NCBI RefSeq assembly: GCF_000175575.2
Contig: NZ_CP005986.1
Location: 2,180,615-2,244,614 of the forward strand
Direction: 5' to 3'
DNA length: 64,000 bases
DNA from: Acidithiobacillus caldus ATCC 51756
Lineage (GTDB): Bacteria; Pseudomonadota; Gammaproteobacteria; Acidithiobacillales; Acidithiobacillaceae
Shown here piece by piece: positions 38,180 through 47,197 of the stretch (the stretch's first letter is position 1; the number at the start of each line of letters is the position of its first letter). A program made the position numbers and the translations under genes. A model generated the notes under the pieces. That model was not told the DNA's origin and did not search any database. It saw only the letters and a list, made by a program, of their open reading frames with translations.

Positions 38180-39814
38180 CTAGGACTCCTGCGGTTGCGC
38201 GTGCTCCCGTGTGGCCATGAAGCGGATGCCGGGCCAGCGCTCCATGGTCAGTTCCAGATTGACCCGACTCGGAGCCAGAAAGGCGAGACGCTCTCCCGCA
38301 TCCCAGGCCAGATGCGCCTCGAGCTTGGCTGTAAACTCTCCCAGGGTCTTGGGATCGGCGCTGTGGACCCAGCGCGCCGTGTGGATGGGGGCCGGCTCGA
38401 AGACCGCCTCGACCCCGTATTCCGTGCGCAGGCGCTCGGCCACCACATCGAACTGCAGGGTCCCCACCGCACCCAGCACCAGATCTCCACCGCTCAGGGG
38501 GCGAAAGACCTGCGTTGCACCCTCTTCCGCCAATTGTTGCAGGCCCTTCTGGAGTTGCTTCGCCCGCAAGGGATTGCGCAGCCGCACCCGACGGAAAAGC
38601 TCCGGGGCAAAATAGGGAATACCCGTGAACTGCAGATTTTCGCCCAGGGAAAAACTGTCGCCAATCTGGATACTCCCGTGATTGTGCAGGCCGATGATGT
38701 CGCCCGCATAGGCCTCCTCCACCACTTCCCGCTCCTGCGCCAGAAAAGTGATGGGGTTGTGCACCTGGATATCCCGCCCGAGGCGCAGGTGGCGGATGCG
38801 CATGCCGCGCTGGAAGCGGCCAGAGCAAATGCGCAGGAAGGCCACCCGGTCCCGGTGCTGCGGGTCCATATTGGCCTGGATCTTGAACACGAAGCCGGTG
38901 AAATGGGGCTCCGCGGCATCCACGACGCGCTCGTGGGCAGGCCGAGGGCGCGGACCGGGAGCCCAATGGATGAGGGCGGCGAGCAGTTCCTGCACACCAA
39001 AGTTGTTGATGGCCGAGCCAAAAAAGACCGGCGTCTGCTTGCCCGCCAGAAAGGCGTCCAGATCGAAGGGGTTGGCCGCTGCCCGAAGCAGTTCCACCTG
39101 CTCGCGCAATTCGGGCATCTCATCGGGAAACCGACGATCCAGCTCGGGATTGTCCAGACCCCGGATGCGCTCCAGGTCCTGCGTCCGCGTCTCCTCGCCG
39201 GCGGTAAAGACCAGAACCTCGTCCCGCAGCAGGTGGTAGACTCCGCGAAAACGCTTGCCCATGCCAATGGGCCAAGTCACGGGCGCGCAAGCGATCTGCA
39301 GGACCGACTCCACCTCGTCCATGAGCTCCGTGGGGTCTCGGCTCTCCCGGTCAAACTTGTTCATGAAGGTGATGATGGGTGTGTCGCGCAGGCGACAGAC
39401 CTCCAGGAGCTTGATGGTCTGCGCCTCGACACCATTGCCGCCGTCGATGACCATGAGTGCCGAATCCACCGCCGTCAGGACGCGATAGGTATCCTCGGAA
39501 AAATCCTGGTGACCCGGCGTGTCCAGCAGGTTGATGACGTGCCCATCGTACTCGAACTGCATGACGGAGCTTGCGACGGAAATGCCCCTGCTCTTCTCGA
39601 TGGCCATCCAGTCGCTGGTCGCGTGGCGACTGCTCTTGCGCGCCTTGACGGTCCCAGCGAGGCGAATGGCACCACCAAAGAGCAGCAGCTTTTCCGTCAG
39701 CGTGGTCTTGCCGGCGTCGGGGTGCGAAATGATGGCGAAGGTCCGACGGCGGCCAATCTCCGTCGCCAGATCCCCACTGGGAGACGCCAAGGTCTCCCGA
39801 ACTTCCGGTTCCAT
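38180..39814 (-). CDS. prfC: Peptide chain release factor 3
   Basis: RF3 is the GTPase that recycles RF1/RF2 from the ribosome. The 544-residue protein has [15 protein letters not shown], the [14 protein letters not shown] switch, [14 protein letters not shown] and MNKFDR. The ATG at 39814 gives the normal N terminus; the longer frame upstream is not supported. Confidence 0.95.
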   Translation of the reverse strand: MEPEVRETLASPSGDLATEIGRRRTFAIISHPDAGKTTLTEKLLLFGGAIRLAGTVKARKSSRHATSDWMAIEKSRGISVASSVMQFEYDGHVINLLDTPGHQDFSEDTYRVLTAVDSALMVIDGGNGVEAQTIKLLEVCRLRDTPIITFMNKFDRESRDPTELMDEVESVLQIACAPVTWPIGMGKRFRGVYHLLRDEVLVFTAGEETRTQDLERIRGLDNPELDRRFPDEMPELREQVELLRAAANPFDLDAFLAGKQTPVFFGSAINNFGVQELLAALIHWAPGPRPRPAHERVVDAAEPHFTGFVFKIQANMDPQHRDRVAFLRICSGRFQRGMRIRHLRLGRDIQVHNPITFLAQEREVVEEAYAGDIIGLHNHGSIQIGDSFSLGENLQFTGIPYFAPELFRRVRLRNPLRAKQLQKGLQQLAEEGATQVFRPLSGGDLVLGAVGTLQFDVVAERLRTEYGVEAVFEPAPIHTARWVHSADPKTLGEFTAKLEAHLAWDAGERLAFLAPSRVNLELTMERWPGIRFMATREHAQPQES

Positions 39815-39917
39815 GGGTGGATGTATTCCTGTGCTGCAGAGCCCCATTCGGATGGGGTGGACTCGGTGGGCAGATCCAAAGCTCAAAAGTAAAGGATACC
39901 GCAAAGACCGGCGATAT

Positions 39918-40439
39918 TCACTGCGGTGCGGACCCAGGGTCCGATCTGCCGCCAAGGTCCGCCGCATACTCGCTATCGTCGCCCAAGGTGCCCATGGCGT
40001 CCAGGGACAAAGACAGCACCAGGGCATCCTCGCGCCCCTCGGGATTGCGGTAGTAGTTCAGCCGCACGCCAATCTCATGAAAGCCCAGGGAGCGGTAGAG
40101 ATTCTGGGCGGCCAGATTGGATACCCGCACCTCCAGAAAGGCCCGCTCTGCCCCTACCCGACGGGCCCGACACAGGAGGTGACGCAACATCCGGCGACCA
40201 TAGCCGCGCCGGCGCGAAGCGGGATCGACGCCGAGATTGAGGATGTGGGCCTCGGCGGCACCCGTGGACAATATCCCGAAGGCCAGCAGCCGATCCGCCG
40301 TATCCACCCCAACCCAGGCGTCGTAGCCGGCCATGAGGCAGTCGCGAAAGATACCGCGCGTCCACGGCCCCGGCGAAATGGCCGCCTCCAGAGCCGCAAC
40401 GGCATCGAGATCCTCCGCCGCCATGGGCCGCAGGTGCAT
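39918..40439 (-). CDS. rimI: Ribosomal protein S18 alanine N-acetyltransferase
   Basis: A 173-residue GNAT enzyme of the RimI type, which acetylates the N terminus of S18. It has [23 protein letters not shown] (acetyl-CoA site) and [23 protein letters not shown], both typical of RimI. It starts two bases after tsaB, the usual partner. The C-terminal 30 residues are longer than in most RimI proteins. Confidence 0.9.
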   Translation of the reverse strand: MHLRPMAAEDLDAVAALEAAISPGPWTRGIFRDCLMAGYDAWVGVDTADRLLAFGILSTGAAEAHILNLGVDPASRRRGYGRRMLRHLLCRARRVGAERAFLEVRVSNLAAQNLYRSLGFHEIGVRLNYYRNPEGREDALVLSLSLDAMGTLGDDSEYAADLGGRSDPGSAPQ

Positions 40440-40441
40440 GG

Positions 40442-41119
40442 CTAGCGACCGCCCTGCTCGGCCTGGGAAGGGCGGATGTAATGCGGCTCCAGCTCCCAGG
40501 GGGCGAGACCGCCGTCCCCTTGCAAACGACGGCGGTGCGCAAGGCTCAGGACCTCCCGCGCCTGGGGAAAGCACTGCGCATCCACGCTGTGCAACCGCGC
40601 CCCTTGCCAGGATTGGGCATAAAGCTTCCAACCGCTGCCCATGCCACGCCAGGTAACGCCTTCGGGCAGTGCGGGCGGCCAGTGCAGATCCGCGGGCGGA
40701 CAGACGCGCTCGACACCCTGCAGCGCGGGCCAGCCGCCATCGTCGCGCAGGTAGACGCCGGCGTAGACCTCGCCCTTACGGGCGTCGAAGGCCGCCAGCA
40801 CCCCGGGCTCGGGAGAGGCTGCCGCCAGCGCCTGCAGGCTGGACACGGCATAGACCGGGACATCAAAAGCCTCGGCCAGCGCCTGAGCGGTACTGACGCC
40901 CATACGCACCGCCGTGAAACCACCGGGTCCCACGCCACAGGCGATGGCATCCAGCGCATCCGCCCGGATTCCCGCCTCCGCCAACACGGCGTCGACCATG
41001 GGCAAGAGCAGATCGCTGTGGCGGTGGTCGGCAAGGGCGCTCCGGGAAAACACGGCATCACCCACCGCCACGGCCACCGAGCAGCATTCCGTTGCCGTCT
41101 CCAGGGCCAGCCACTTCAT
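40442..41119 (-). CDS. tsaB: tRNA threonylcarbamoyladenosine biosynthesis protein TsaB
   Basis: TsaB is the scaffold partner of TsaD in making t6A on tRNAs. The 225-residue protein starts LALETATECCSVAVAVGD and has GVGPGGFTAVRMGVSTAQALAEA, both characteristic. Its start overlaps the end of the helicase gene (ATGA), forming a helicase-tsaB-rimI operon. Confidence 0.93.
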   Translation of the reverse strand: MKWLALETATECCSVAVAVGDAVFSRSALADHRHSDLLLPMVDAVLAEAGIRADALDAIACGVGPGGFTAVRMGVSTAQALAEAFDVPVYAVSSLQALAAASPEPGVLAAFDARKGEVYAGVYLRDDGGWPALQGVERVCPPADLHWPPALPEGVTWRGMGSGWKLYAQSWQGARLHSVDAQCFPQAREVLSLAHRRRLQGDGGLAPWELEPHYIRPSQAEQGGR

Positions 41120-43056
41120 GATCCGGCTCCGCCACGCCAGAACTCGCGTACGGCGGCGATGTCCTGCACTACGGGTATGGGCGGCAGGCTACGCAGGAAT
41201 ATCCGGCCATAGCCCTTGTTGAGCAGGCGTGGGTCACAGATGGTCAGAACACCTCGATCGCTCTCGGAACGAATGAGACGCCCCACACCCTGGCGCAGGG
41301 CGATGACAGCCTGCGGCAGTTGCAGGTCGCGAAAGGGGTCGCCGCCCATGGCTGCGCAGTGGCGATGGTGCGCCCGCAGGACTGGATCGCCGGGGTTCGC
41401 AAAGGGCAACTTGTCGATGATGACACAAGACAGCGTTTCACCCTGCACGTCCACCCCCTCCCAAAAACTGGCCGCCCCCAAAAGGACCGCGTTGCCCGCC
41501 CGTCGGAAGGCATCCAGAAGCCGGGCGCGCGGCATGCTCCCTTGTACCAGTATGGGAAAGTCCAGCCGCTGGGGCAATTCCACCGCCGCCTCACGCAGGG
41601 CGCGGTGGCTGGTAAAAAGAAAGAAACAGCGTCCGCCACTGGCCTCGATGACCGGAATGGCCGCCTCGATACAGGCCGCCGTAAATTGCGGACTGGCTGG
41701 TTCCGGCATCTGCGGTGGCAGATAGAGCAAGGCCTGGCACGTGTAATCGAAGGGCGAATCGGCCACGAAATGCTGCGGGCTGGGCTCTCCCTCCACCAGT
41801 CCCAGACGCGCCTCCAGAGCCCCAAAATCCCCGCCCACGCGCAGGGTGGCACTCACCAGGATGGTGGTGGCGTTGCGCGCGAAGAGTTCTCCGCGCAAAA
41901 GCGGGCCCAGATCGATGGGACTGGCATGCAGCAGAAGGCCGCGACCGCGACGTTCCAGCCAACGCACCGCCGACGGCTCCGACTCCGGTTTCAGAAAAAA
42001 TTCCAGCAATCCGGTCAGCTGCTCACCGCGTCCGGCGCACTGCTCCAGCTCCTTACTGAATTCGCGCAAGGACTGCAGCGTGCTCTCGAGCTGCGCCGCC
42101 TCGGAGGCCACTTGCCGAAGGCTGGCCGTCAGGACCTGCACGGGGAAAGATGGCCACTCCCAGCGACTCTCACCGCCCGGCAGCTGCTGCCCCTGGGCCA
42201 ACCAGTGCTCAATGTGTTGCTCCAGCCGCGCCGGCAGCCCGAGCTCGGCATCGTCCCGGGCTGCGGCGAGTAGCGCCTGGCGGCTGTCCCGAGCCCACTC
42301 CAGTAGCTGGTGGCTGCTCAGATGCTGGCCAAAGTACTGCCCCGCCAGATCGGCGAGCTGATGCGCCTCGTCGATGATGACCGCGTCGACGCGGGGCAGG
42401 AGGTCGCCGCGGGATTCCACGCGCAGGGCCAGGTCCGCCAACAACAGATGATGGTTGACCACCACCACATCGGCCTCCAGGGCACGCTTGCGCGCGGCGA
42501 TCACTGGGCAGCGGGCGAATTCCGGACAGTCGCTGCCCAGGCAATTGTCGCGCGTGGAAGTCACCAGAGGCCAGACCGGGGAGGACTCCGGTAGAGCACT
42601 CAACTCGGCGATGTCGCCCTCACCCGTGCGCCCCGCCCAGTCGGCCACCACCAGGAGATCGCGGGCGAGGCGTGGCGCCACCCCCTCCGCCAGGGCGCGC
42701 TGCAGGCGGAAGGGGCAGAGATAGTTGCTGCGCCCCTTGAGGCGCACCACGCGGCGCGGGCTGGACCAGGCCTGCGCAAGCACCGGAATGTCCTTGTCCA
42801 GGATTTGATCCTGGAGGGCCCGACTGGCAGTGGAAATCAGCACCTTGCGTTCACACAGCAGGGCGGGGAGCAGGTAGGCGAAGCTTTTCCCAGTGCCGGT
42901 ACCGGCCTCTACGAGCCCCACGCCGCCCTCGGCGAGCCAGCCAGCCACCTGTGCCGCCATTTCCTGCTGCTGCCGACGCACGTGAAAATGGGGCAAAATA
43001 CGACGCAAAGGGCTATCCGCCCCAAGGGCGGCGTGCCACTCGCCATCCTGCCTCAC
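41116..43056 (-). CDS. ATP-dependent DNA helicase, DinG/YoaA family
   Basis: This 646-residue XPD-like superfamily 2 helicase has Walker A EAGTGTGKSFAYLLP, the DEAH box IIDEAHQLADLAG, a cysteine set for an iron-sulfur cluster (YLCPF, NCLGSDCPEFARCPV) and C-terminal motifs GSASFWEGVDV-like and QGVGRLIRSESDRG. It probably unwinds damaged or structured DNA. It is the first gene of its operon. Confidence 0.92.
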   Translation of the reverse strand: MRQDGEWHAALGADSPLRRILPHFHVRRQQQEMAAQVAGWLAEGGVGLVEAGTGTGKSFAYLLPALLCERKVLISTASRALQDQILDKDIPVLAQAWSSPRRVVRLKGRSNYLCPFRLQRALAEGVAPRLARDLLVVADWAGRTGEGDIAELSALPESSPVWPLVTSTRDNCLGSDCPEFARCPVIAARKRALEADVVVVNHHLLLADLALRVESRGDLLPRVDAVIIDEAHQLADLAGQYFGQHLSSHQLLEWARDSRQALLAAARDDAELGLPARLEQHIEHWLAQGQQLPGGESRWEWPSFPVQVLTASLRQVASEAAQLESTLQSLREFSKELEQCAGRGEQLTGLLEFFLKPESEPSAVRWLERRGRGLLLHASPIDLGPLLRGELFARNATTILVSATLRVGGDFGALEARLGLVEGEPSPQHFVADSPFDYTCQALLYLPPQMPEPASPQFTAACIEAAIPVIEASGGRCFFLFTSHRALREAAVELPQRLDFPILVQGSMPRARLLDAFRRAGNAVLLGAASFWEGVDVQGETLSCVIIDKLPFANPGDPVLRAHHRHCAAMGGDPFRDLQLPQAVIALRQGVGRLIRSESDRGVLTICDPRLLNKGYGRIFLRSLPPIPVVQDIAAVREFWRGGAGS

Positions 43057-43126
43057 CGCCTTTCCATCCCTTTCCCCCCTGCCTGGGCCCTGCTATTTTG
43101 TCACAAAATGGAGAAAAGACCGCCTC

Positions 43127-43570
43127 ATGTACAAGCGCCCTGCCCATATACAATTCCTGAGCCCGCAGAACCCAGCGCGCTGTGCCGCGGCCCTGGAACT
43201 CTGCGCAGAGCGGGGCGCGGGCTGGGTCCTTGCAGCAGGTGCCGAGGCACCGCCGCAGTGGCCCGATCTCATCGTCTGGCTCGATACCCCACCACAAGGG
43301 GATAACGCCCCTGGCTCCCCCCAGGCTCTGCTGCGCCATTGGCCACTTGCCGAACCCTGGCCGGAAGATCTCGCCCGGCGCATCGATGGGCTTCTGGGCG
43401 GCCTGCGCCTTCTCGCGCGCATGGACGGCAGCGGCGCTCCGCGCCGCGCCGATCTTGGCGGAGTCGGTAAAAATGGGCCAGTCTTTCCGCCTGCAGTGCC
43501 CCATTCGGACCAGGACGGAAGACGGACCCGTCCAGGAAACGGTTCAGAGCGGCGGCGCAAAAATTGCTAA
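43127..43570 (+). CDS. Hypothetical protein resembling a Cys-less low-molecular-weight phosphatase
   Basis: A 147-residue protein without a clear family. The start reads IQFLSPQNPARCAAALEL, which lines up with the low-molecular-weight tyrosine phosphatase/ArsC loop (FxCxxNxxRS, C-x5-R), but the nucleophile position is Ser12 and Arg18 is kept. DLIVWLD and RHWPLAEPWPED could match later elements, with EP instead of the usual DP. The last 45 residues are low-complexity and may not be folded. It starts at ATG 43127, divergent from the helicase gene. The similarity is a visual inference. Confidence 0.5.
   Translation: MYKRPAHIQFLSPQNPARCAAALELCAERGAGWVLAAGAEAPPQWPDLIVWLDTPPQGDNAPGSPQALLRHWPLAEPWPEDLARRIDGLLGGLRLLARMDGSGAPRRADLGGVGKNGPVFPPAVPHSDQDGRRTRPGNGSERRRKNC
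43553..43568 (+). promoter_or_regulatory. Possible sigma-54-type promoter of ccsA
   Basis: CGGCGCAAAAATTGCT has GG and GC 12 bases apart as in sigma-54 promoters and is about 55 bases before the ccsA start. Fifteen bases (GGCGCAAAAATTGCT) are identical to the motif before the dsbG-like gene. The -24 box differs from consensus at two positions, so function is uncertain. Confidence 0.4.
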
Positions 43571-43634
43571 AGTCAGGTACGCACTTGAACATCGGTAGCG
43601 ACAAAGCTTTTCCGCAAAACAAGGGGGACACTGC

Positions 43635-44801
43635 ATGTCTGTGCAGACTCAGGAGCCGGCGCTTACGCCCACAGCTCCGCGACGCTTCCACTGGGGCTGG
43701 CCGGAACTCGGCTGGCTGACATTCCTCACCTTGGGTGCCCTGACTGTCTGGAGCATCTTTCGCGCACAGTTCTGGCTCTGGCAATACATCATTCTGGCCT
43801 TGTGGTACGTGGGGCTGCTGTGGTTTGGACTCAAGTGGCCGCATTTTCGCAGCCTCACCCTGAGCGTTCTTGCCATCGCCGGCATCGGCGTCGGACTCTA
43901 CGGTGCAGGTCTGAACCCGCACAACAGTCTGATCCTGCGCTACGGCTTTCAGAGTAACGCCATGTTTGTCTGGATGAGTGTGGCCATTGCCCTGAGCGCC
44001 ATGGGCTATTATGGCTATCTGTTCCGCGGTGCCCGGCTGGCCGGAATCTGGGGCCAGCGCTTCGCCTGGGTGGCATCGACACTGGGTTTCGCCGGTCTGG
44101 CCATTCGCTGGCGTGAAACCTATCTGGGCCACCCCAGTTGGGGTCACATTCCCGTCAGCAACATCTACGACGTCATGGTGCTTTTCTGTGCCATGACCAT
44201 CCTCTTCTACCTCTACCACGAAGAGGACACGGACAGCCGCGGCCTTGGCGCCTTCGTCCTGCCGCTGGTACTGGTGGCCGATGTCTTTCTCCTTTGGGTC
44301 GGAGCGGCCTATCACCTCGATCGCATCCAGCCGCTCATCCCCGCCCTGCAGAGCTTCTGGATGAAAATCCATGTGCCCTCCATGTTCGTCGCCTATGCCA
44401 ACTTCTACATTTCTGCCATGGCCGCCCTCGCCTGGTTACTCAAGGACCGCGGTGAAGCCAAGGGCAGCGTCCTGGCGCGGCGTCTGCCCAGCCGGGAACT
44501 GCTGGAGCGCACCTTTACGGGCACCATCAGCTTTGGCTTTCTGTTCTTCACGGTGGGGACGATTCTCGGAGCGGTGTGGGCAGCACGTGCCTGGGGTGGC
44601 TTCTGGTCCTGGGACCCCAAGGAAACCTGGGCCCTCATCGTCTGGCTCAATTACGCGGGCTTCCTGCACGCGCGCAGCCAGAAGAACTGGCACGGGCGCC
44701 CCATGGCCTGGTGGGCATTCACCAGCCTCATCGTCGTCACCTTCTGCTTCATCGGGGTGGACCTCTTCCTCGGCGGATTGCACTCCTACGGCAAGCTCTG
44801 A
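43635..44801 (+). CDS. ccsA: System II cytochrome c biogenesis protein CcsA/ResC family
   Basis: This 388-residue membrane protein handles haem delivery in system II cytochrome c maturation. It has about ten hydrophobic helices, the tryptophan-rich haem motif WGGFWSWDPKETWALIVWL and flanking histidines in MKIHVPS and YAGFLHARS. AAGGGGG precedes the ATG. A CcsB/ResB partner is not next to it. Confidence 0.9.
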   Translation: MSVQTQEPALTPTAPRRFHWGWPELGWLTFLTLGALTVWSIFRAQFWLWQYIILALWYVGLLWFGLKWPHFRSLTLSVLAIAGIGVGLYGAGLNPHNSLILRYGFQSNAMFVWMSVAIALSAMGYYGYLFRGARLAGIWGQRFAWVASTLGFAGLAIRWRETYLGHPSWGHIPVSNIYDVMVLFCAMTILFYLYHEEDTDSRGLGAFVLPLVLVADVFLLWVGAAYHLDRIQPLIPALQSFWMKIHVPSMFVAYANFYISAMAALAWLLKDRGEAKGSVLARRLPSRELLERTFTGTISFGFLFFTVGTILGAVWAARAWGGFWSWDPKETWALIVWLNYAGFLHARSQKNWHGRPMAWWAFTSLIVVTFCFIGVDLFLGGLHSYGKL

Positions 44802-44826
44802 CCCCCGGGAGAACCCCTGAAAGACT

Positions 44827-44861
44827 CGGACCGCGATGCCATGAGTGCGCATCGCGGTCCG
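44827..44861. terminator. Bidirectional hairpin between ccsA and the NlpC gene
   Basis: CGGACCGCGATGC and GCATCGCGGTCCG form a perfect 13-bp stem with a nine-base loop in the 99-base space between two convergent genes. There is no T-run, but the stem is very stable and placed as a shared transcript end. Confidence 0.6.
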
Positions 44862-44900
44862 GGTGCGGAAGGACGGAACCGGCTTTCGGCCGACATCACC

Positions 44901-46112
44901 TCAGCTGGGGTGGGCAGTTCCCGGTATCCGTCGGGCGCCATCGAAGCGCGCCGCCCAGTATGGATTGTCGAGACTGGCCACCTGTACTCCCGAGCTGGGA
45001 GTCTGCGCACTGACGAAACGCCCGTGGCCGATGTAGATACCGACGTGGGAATAGGCCCGATGCATGGTGTTGAAGAACACGAGATCACCGGGCTTGAGAT
45101 CGCTGCGCGGGATACGCGGCAGGGCCGCAGCCTGGGCATAGGAGGTACGCGGTACCTCGATGTCGAATTTGGCCAGGACGAATTTGACGAAACCACTGCA
45201 ATCGAAGCCCGACACCGGGCTCATGCCACCCCAGCGATAAGGCGCACCGATGAACTTCAGAGCCGAGCGCACCAAGGAACGTGGCGACAGCCAACTGCTG
45301 TCCCCACTGGTACCACCGGCATCCGCCGCCTCGGCAAGGTCGGCAGCGAGGTTGGCCACGCCCTGACGTCCAACGGCGGCATCGCCGCTGGCCTCCAGCG
45401 CCATCAAGGGATGCCGTGCCCAGTGATAGGCTTGGCTGGCCAGCATCTCCAGCGCCAGACCCAGCTGCGACGTCGGTGCCTCGGTACTTTGGGGTCGTTC
45501 TCCACTGGGGGCACCCTGGGCCACCGCCGGGATGGCTGCTGCGGATGCCGCCACCTCAGCCGAGGCCTCAGCCGTCGCAGGCATGGGTACGATGGGCGCT
45601 ACTCCGGTCTTGACCAGAACCAGGGACTGGTCGATGAAGGACGGTGCCGTCACCGATGCCGCCCGGGTCGGCAGGGGAACGATCCGGTAGGGACGGAACT
45701 CCGGTTGCTGCGGCGCCGCCCCAACTCCGGCGAACTCCACCGGACTCATCCCCATCAGCTCCAGGGCTGTGGGCATGAGGCTATCGTAATTGGCCGGAGC
45801 CGGAGCGTTCTCCTCACTGCTCCGGTACTCCCCCGGCCGCACGGACGGCACGTGCGCTGCCACCTTCCGGTGCGTAGTCACGCGATGATGAGCGCCACGC
45901 ACTGCGGACCGCTTGCGCAGGGCGGTGGCTCGGGACTCCTTCTTGGCTGCGACCTTGTGTGCGGCCACCTTGCCCGGGTGGTGCTGCGCGCTGGAATGCG
46001 TGCGTGGATGCGCGCCATGCGCTGCACTCGTGGTTGCTGCTTGGGCCAGCCCGCTGCCGCCCAAGAGCACGGCAGTGGCAAGCAGGATGTGCCAACGGCT
46101 TTTCTTCTGCAT
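44901..46112 (-). CDS. Exported NlpC/P60-family peptidoglycan hydrolase
   Basis: This 403-residue protein has a signal peptide (LLATAVLLGGSGLAQA), a long His/Ala/Pro-rich region (about 25-280) and a C-terminal NlpC/P60 domain with Cys305 in FDCSGFVKF, His356 in YSHVGIYIG and His363. These are the catalytic residues for cutting peptide stems in the cell wall. The basic, His-rich linker (about 25-90) may bind the wall or metals. AGGGAG precedes the ATG at 46112. The gene lies 105 bases after a terminator-ended structured RNA on the same strand, which might control it. Confidence 0.9.
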   Translation of the reverse strand: MQKKSRWHILLATAVLLGGSGLAQAATTSAAHGAHPRTHSSAQHHPGKVAAHKVAAKKESRATALRKRSAVRGAHHRVTTHRKVAAHVPSVRPGEYRSSEENAPAPANYDSLMPTALELMGMSPVEFAGVGAAPQQPEFRPYRIVPLPTRAASVTAPSFIDQSLVLVKTGVAPIVPMPATAEASAEVAASAAAIPAVAQGAPSGERPQSTEAPTSQLGLALEMLASQAYHWARHPLMALEASGDAAVGRQGVANLAADLAEAADAGGTSGDSSWLSPRSLVRSALKFIGAPYRWGGMSPVSGFDCSGFVKFVLAKFDIEVPRTSYAQAAALPRIPRSDLKPGDLVFFNTMHRAYSHVGIYIGHGRFVSAQTPSSGVQVASLDNPYWAARFDGARRIPGTAHPS

Positions 46113-46217
46113 TCGACTCTCCCTACGGTCCTTGAGGAGTGCCGCTGGATAATCCGCCAATGGGGCCGATTATCTAGGGGCATCGCATTCTGTCAGTTTT
46201 CTACACCTGCAAACACC

Positions 46218-46244
46218 AAAAAAGCCGACGACACATCGGCTTTT
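46218..46244 (-). terminator. Terminator ending the structured RNA
   Basis: On the minus strand AAAAGCCGA and TCGGCTTTT pair around a seven-base loop, followed by T residues (six in all). The element is nearly symmetrical and could act on both strands, but no gene precedes it on the plus strand. Confidence 0.75.
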
Positions 46245-46341
46245 CCACATCATCCATCAGAGCGTACTGCGTTGCCGCACCGACGGCCTCCCCGCCATCG
46301 GCCACACCCAGCGCTCTGCTCCCTCTCGGGATCGGCAGAAC
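46218..46341 (-). ncRNA. Putative structured small RNA or leader upstream of the NlpC gene
   Basis: Read on the minus strand, this stretch forms a series of good hairpins. CTGC...TCCC-GAGA-GGGA-GCAG comes first. A stem AGAGCG/CGCTCT then encloses an 8-bp stem CCGATGGC/GCCGTCGG and a TGCG-GCAA-CGCA hairpin with a GNRA loop. It ends in a terminator with six T. A TAATAT box lies at 46353-46348. No credible frame runs through it. It could be a free small RNA or a riboswitch/attenuator for the NlpC gene. No known family was matched. Confidence 0.5.
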
Positions 46342-46467
46342 ACCGGTATATTAGTCATAAGTGACATATATAGGCCATAACGCATGGTTGGGAATATAGA
46401 GGGCTTCGGCGGTCTTGGCAAGGGTCGAAAGGGGTCCGAAAAAGTCCCCTCCAACGCGTCCCAGATC

Positions 46468-46483
46468 TGGCGCAAAAATTGCT
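46468..46483 (+). promoter_or_regulatory. Possible sigma-54-type promoter of the dsbG-like gene
   Basis: TGGCGCAAAAATTGCT has the -24 GG and -12 GC exactly 12 apart and matches the consensus except for two bases in the -24 box. The expected start near 46494 leaves a 34-base leader with a GGAGAG ribosome binding site. The motif is shared with ccsA. Confidence 0.5.
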
Positions 46484-46527
46484 GGACCCTTACCAAGACA
46501 GCTATCCACGACCCTTGGAGAGTAAAC

Positions 46528-47172
46528 ATGTCCAGGCCCCACCCAGATCCTCTAGAACTCCCCGTTTCCCGCACCAGAGGCACCCCCGCATTGCGGCCTC
46601 GGGAACGGATCTGGCAGGCCTTGGCGGGTGGCCTGCTCCTGCTCGCCCTGGCTTTTTGGGGTATACGTCCGGCCCTGGCTGTGCCAGAAAGGACAGAAGC
46701 GCATCCAAAGCTCTGGGAGCAGCTGGGTCAGGCCCACTGGATCGGCCAAGGCCATGGACCGCACATCCTCTACATGATTTTCGACCCCAACTGTCCCTAC
46801 TGCCATGTGCTCTACGACGAACTCGAGCCCATGGTCCAGTCTGCCCATCTCAATCTGCGCTTCATCGTCGTGGGTTTCCTTGCACCTTCCAGTACCGGCA
46901 AGGCTGCTGCCATACTCCAGGCCAAGGATCCGCGAGCCGCCATCCGCGAAAACGAAAAAGGCTTCAACATGGAACACTTCGGCGCCATCCGAGAGGTCAT
47001 ACCCACGCCCGAAACCGACAAGATCCTGGCGGACAACCTGAAACTGCTGGAGGAAAGTGGGCGGCGCATCGTCCCTACCCTGATCTACCGCGACCGCCAA
47101 GGCAAGATCCAGGTCATACACGGACTGCTGGACAAATCGGGCTTGCAGGCGACCCTGAAACAGATTCGCTAG
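46528..47172 (+). CDS. DsbG/DsbC-like periplasmic thiol-disulfide protein
   Basis: This 214-residue protein has one N-terminal membrane anchor or uncleaved signal (about 29-50) and a thioredoxin-like domain with the active site FDPNCPYCHVLYDEL (Cys89 and Cys92). VPTLIYRD supplies the cis-proline loop. The CPYC pair and HxxF-type domain resemble DsbG, which protects or isomerises periplasmic thiols. The N-terminal dimerisation domain of DsbC/DsbG appears short. ATG at 46528 with GGAGAG is chosen; the frame is open further upstream through the promoter. Confidence 0.85.
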   Translation: MSRPHPDPLELPVSRTRGTPALRPRERIWQALAGGLLLLALAFWGIRPALAVPERTEAHPKLWEQLGQAHWIGQGHGPHILYMIFDPNCPYCHVLYDELEPMVQSAHLNLRFIVVGFLAPSSTGKAAAILQAKDPRAAIRENEKGFNMEHFGAIREVIPTPETDKILADNLKLLEESGRRIVPTLIYRDRQGKIQVIHGLLDKSGLQATLKQIR

Positions 47173-47197
47173 CTCCAGCAGCTTGACTTGAAGGGGG

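Noticed and set aside
46218-46341. Fluoride, c-di-GMP or c-di-AMP riboswitch identity for the structured RNA
   Set aside because: Fragments such as GATGG and CTGATG recall the fluoride aptamer, but the required pseudoknot pairing and conserved segments of these families could not be found.
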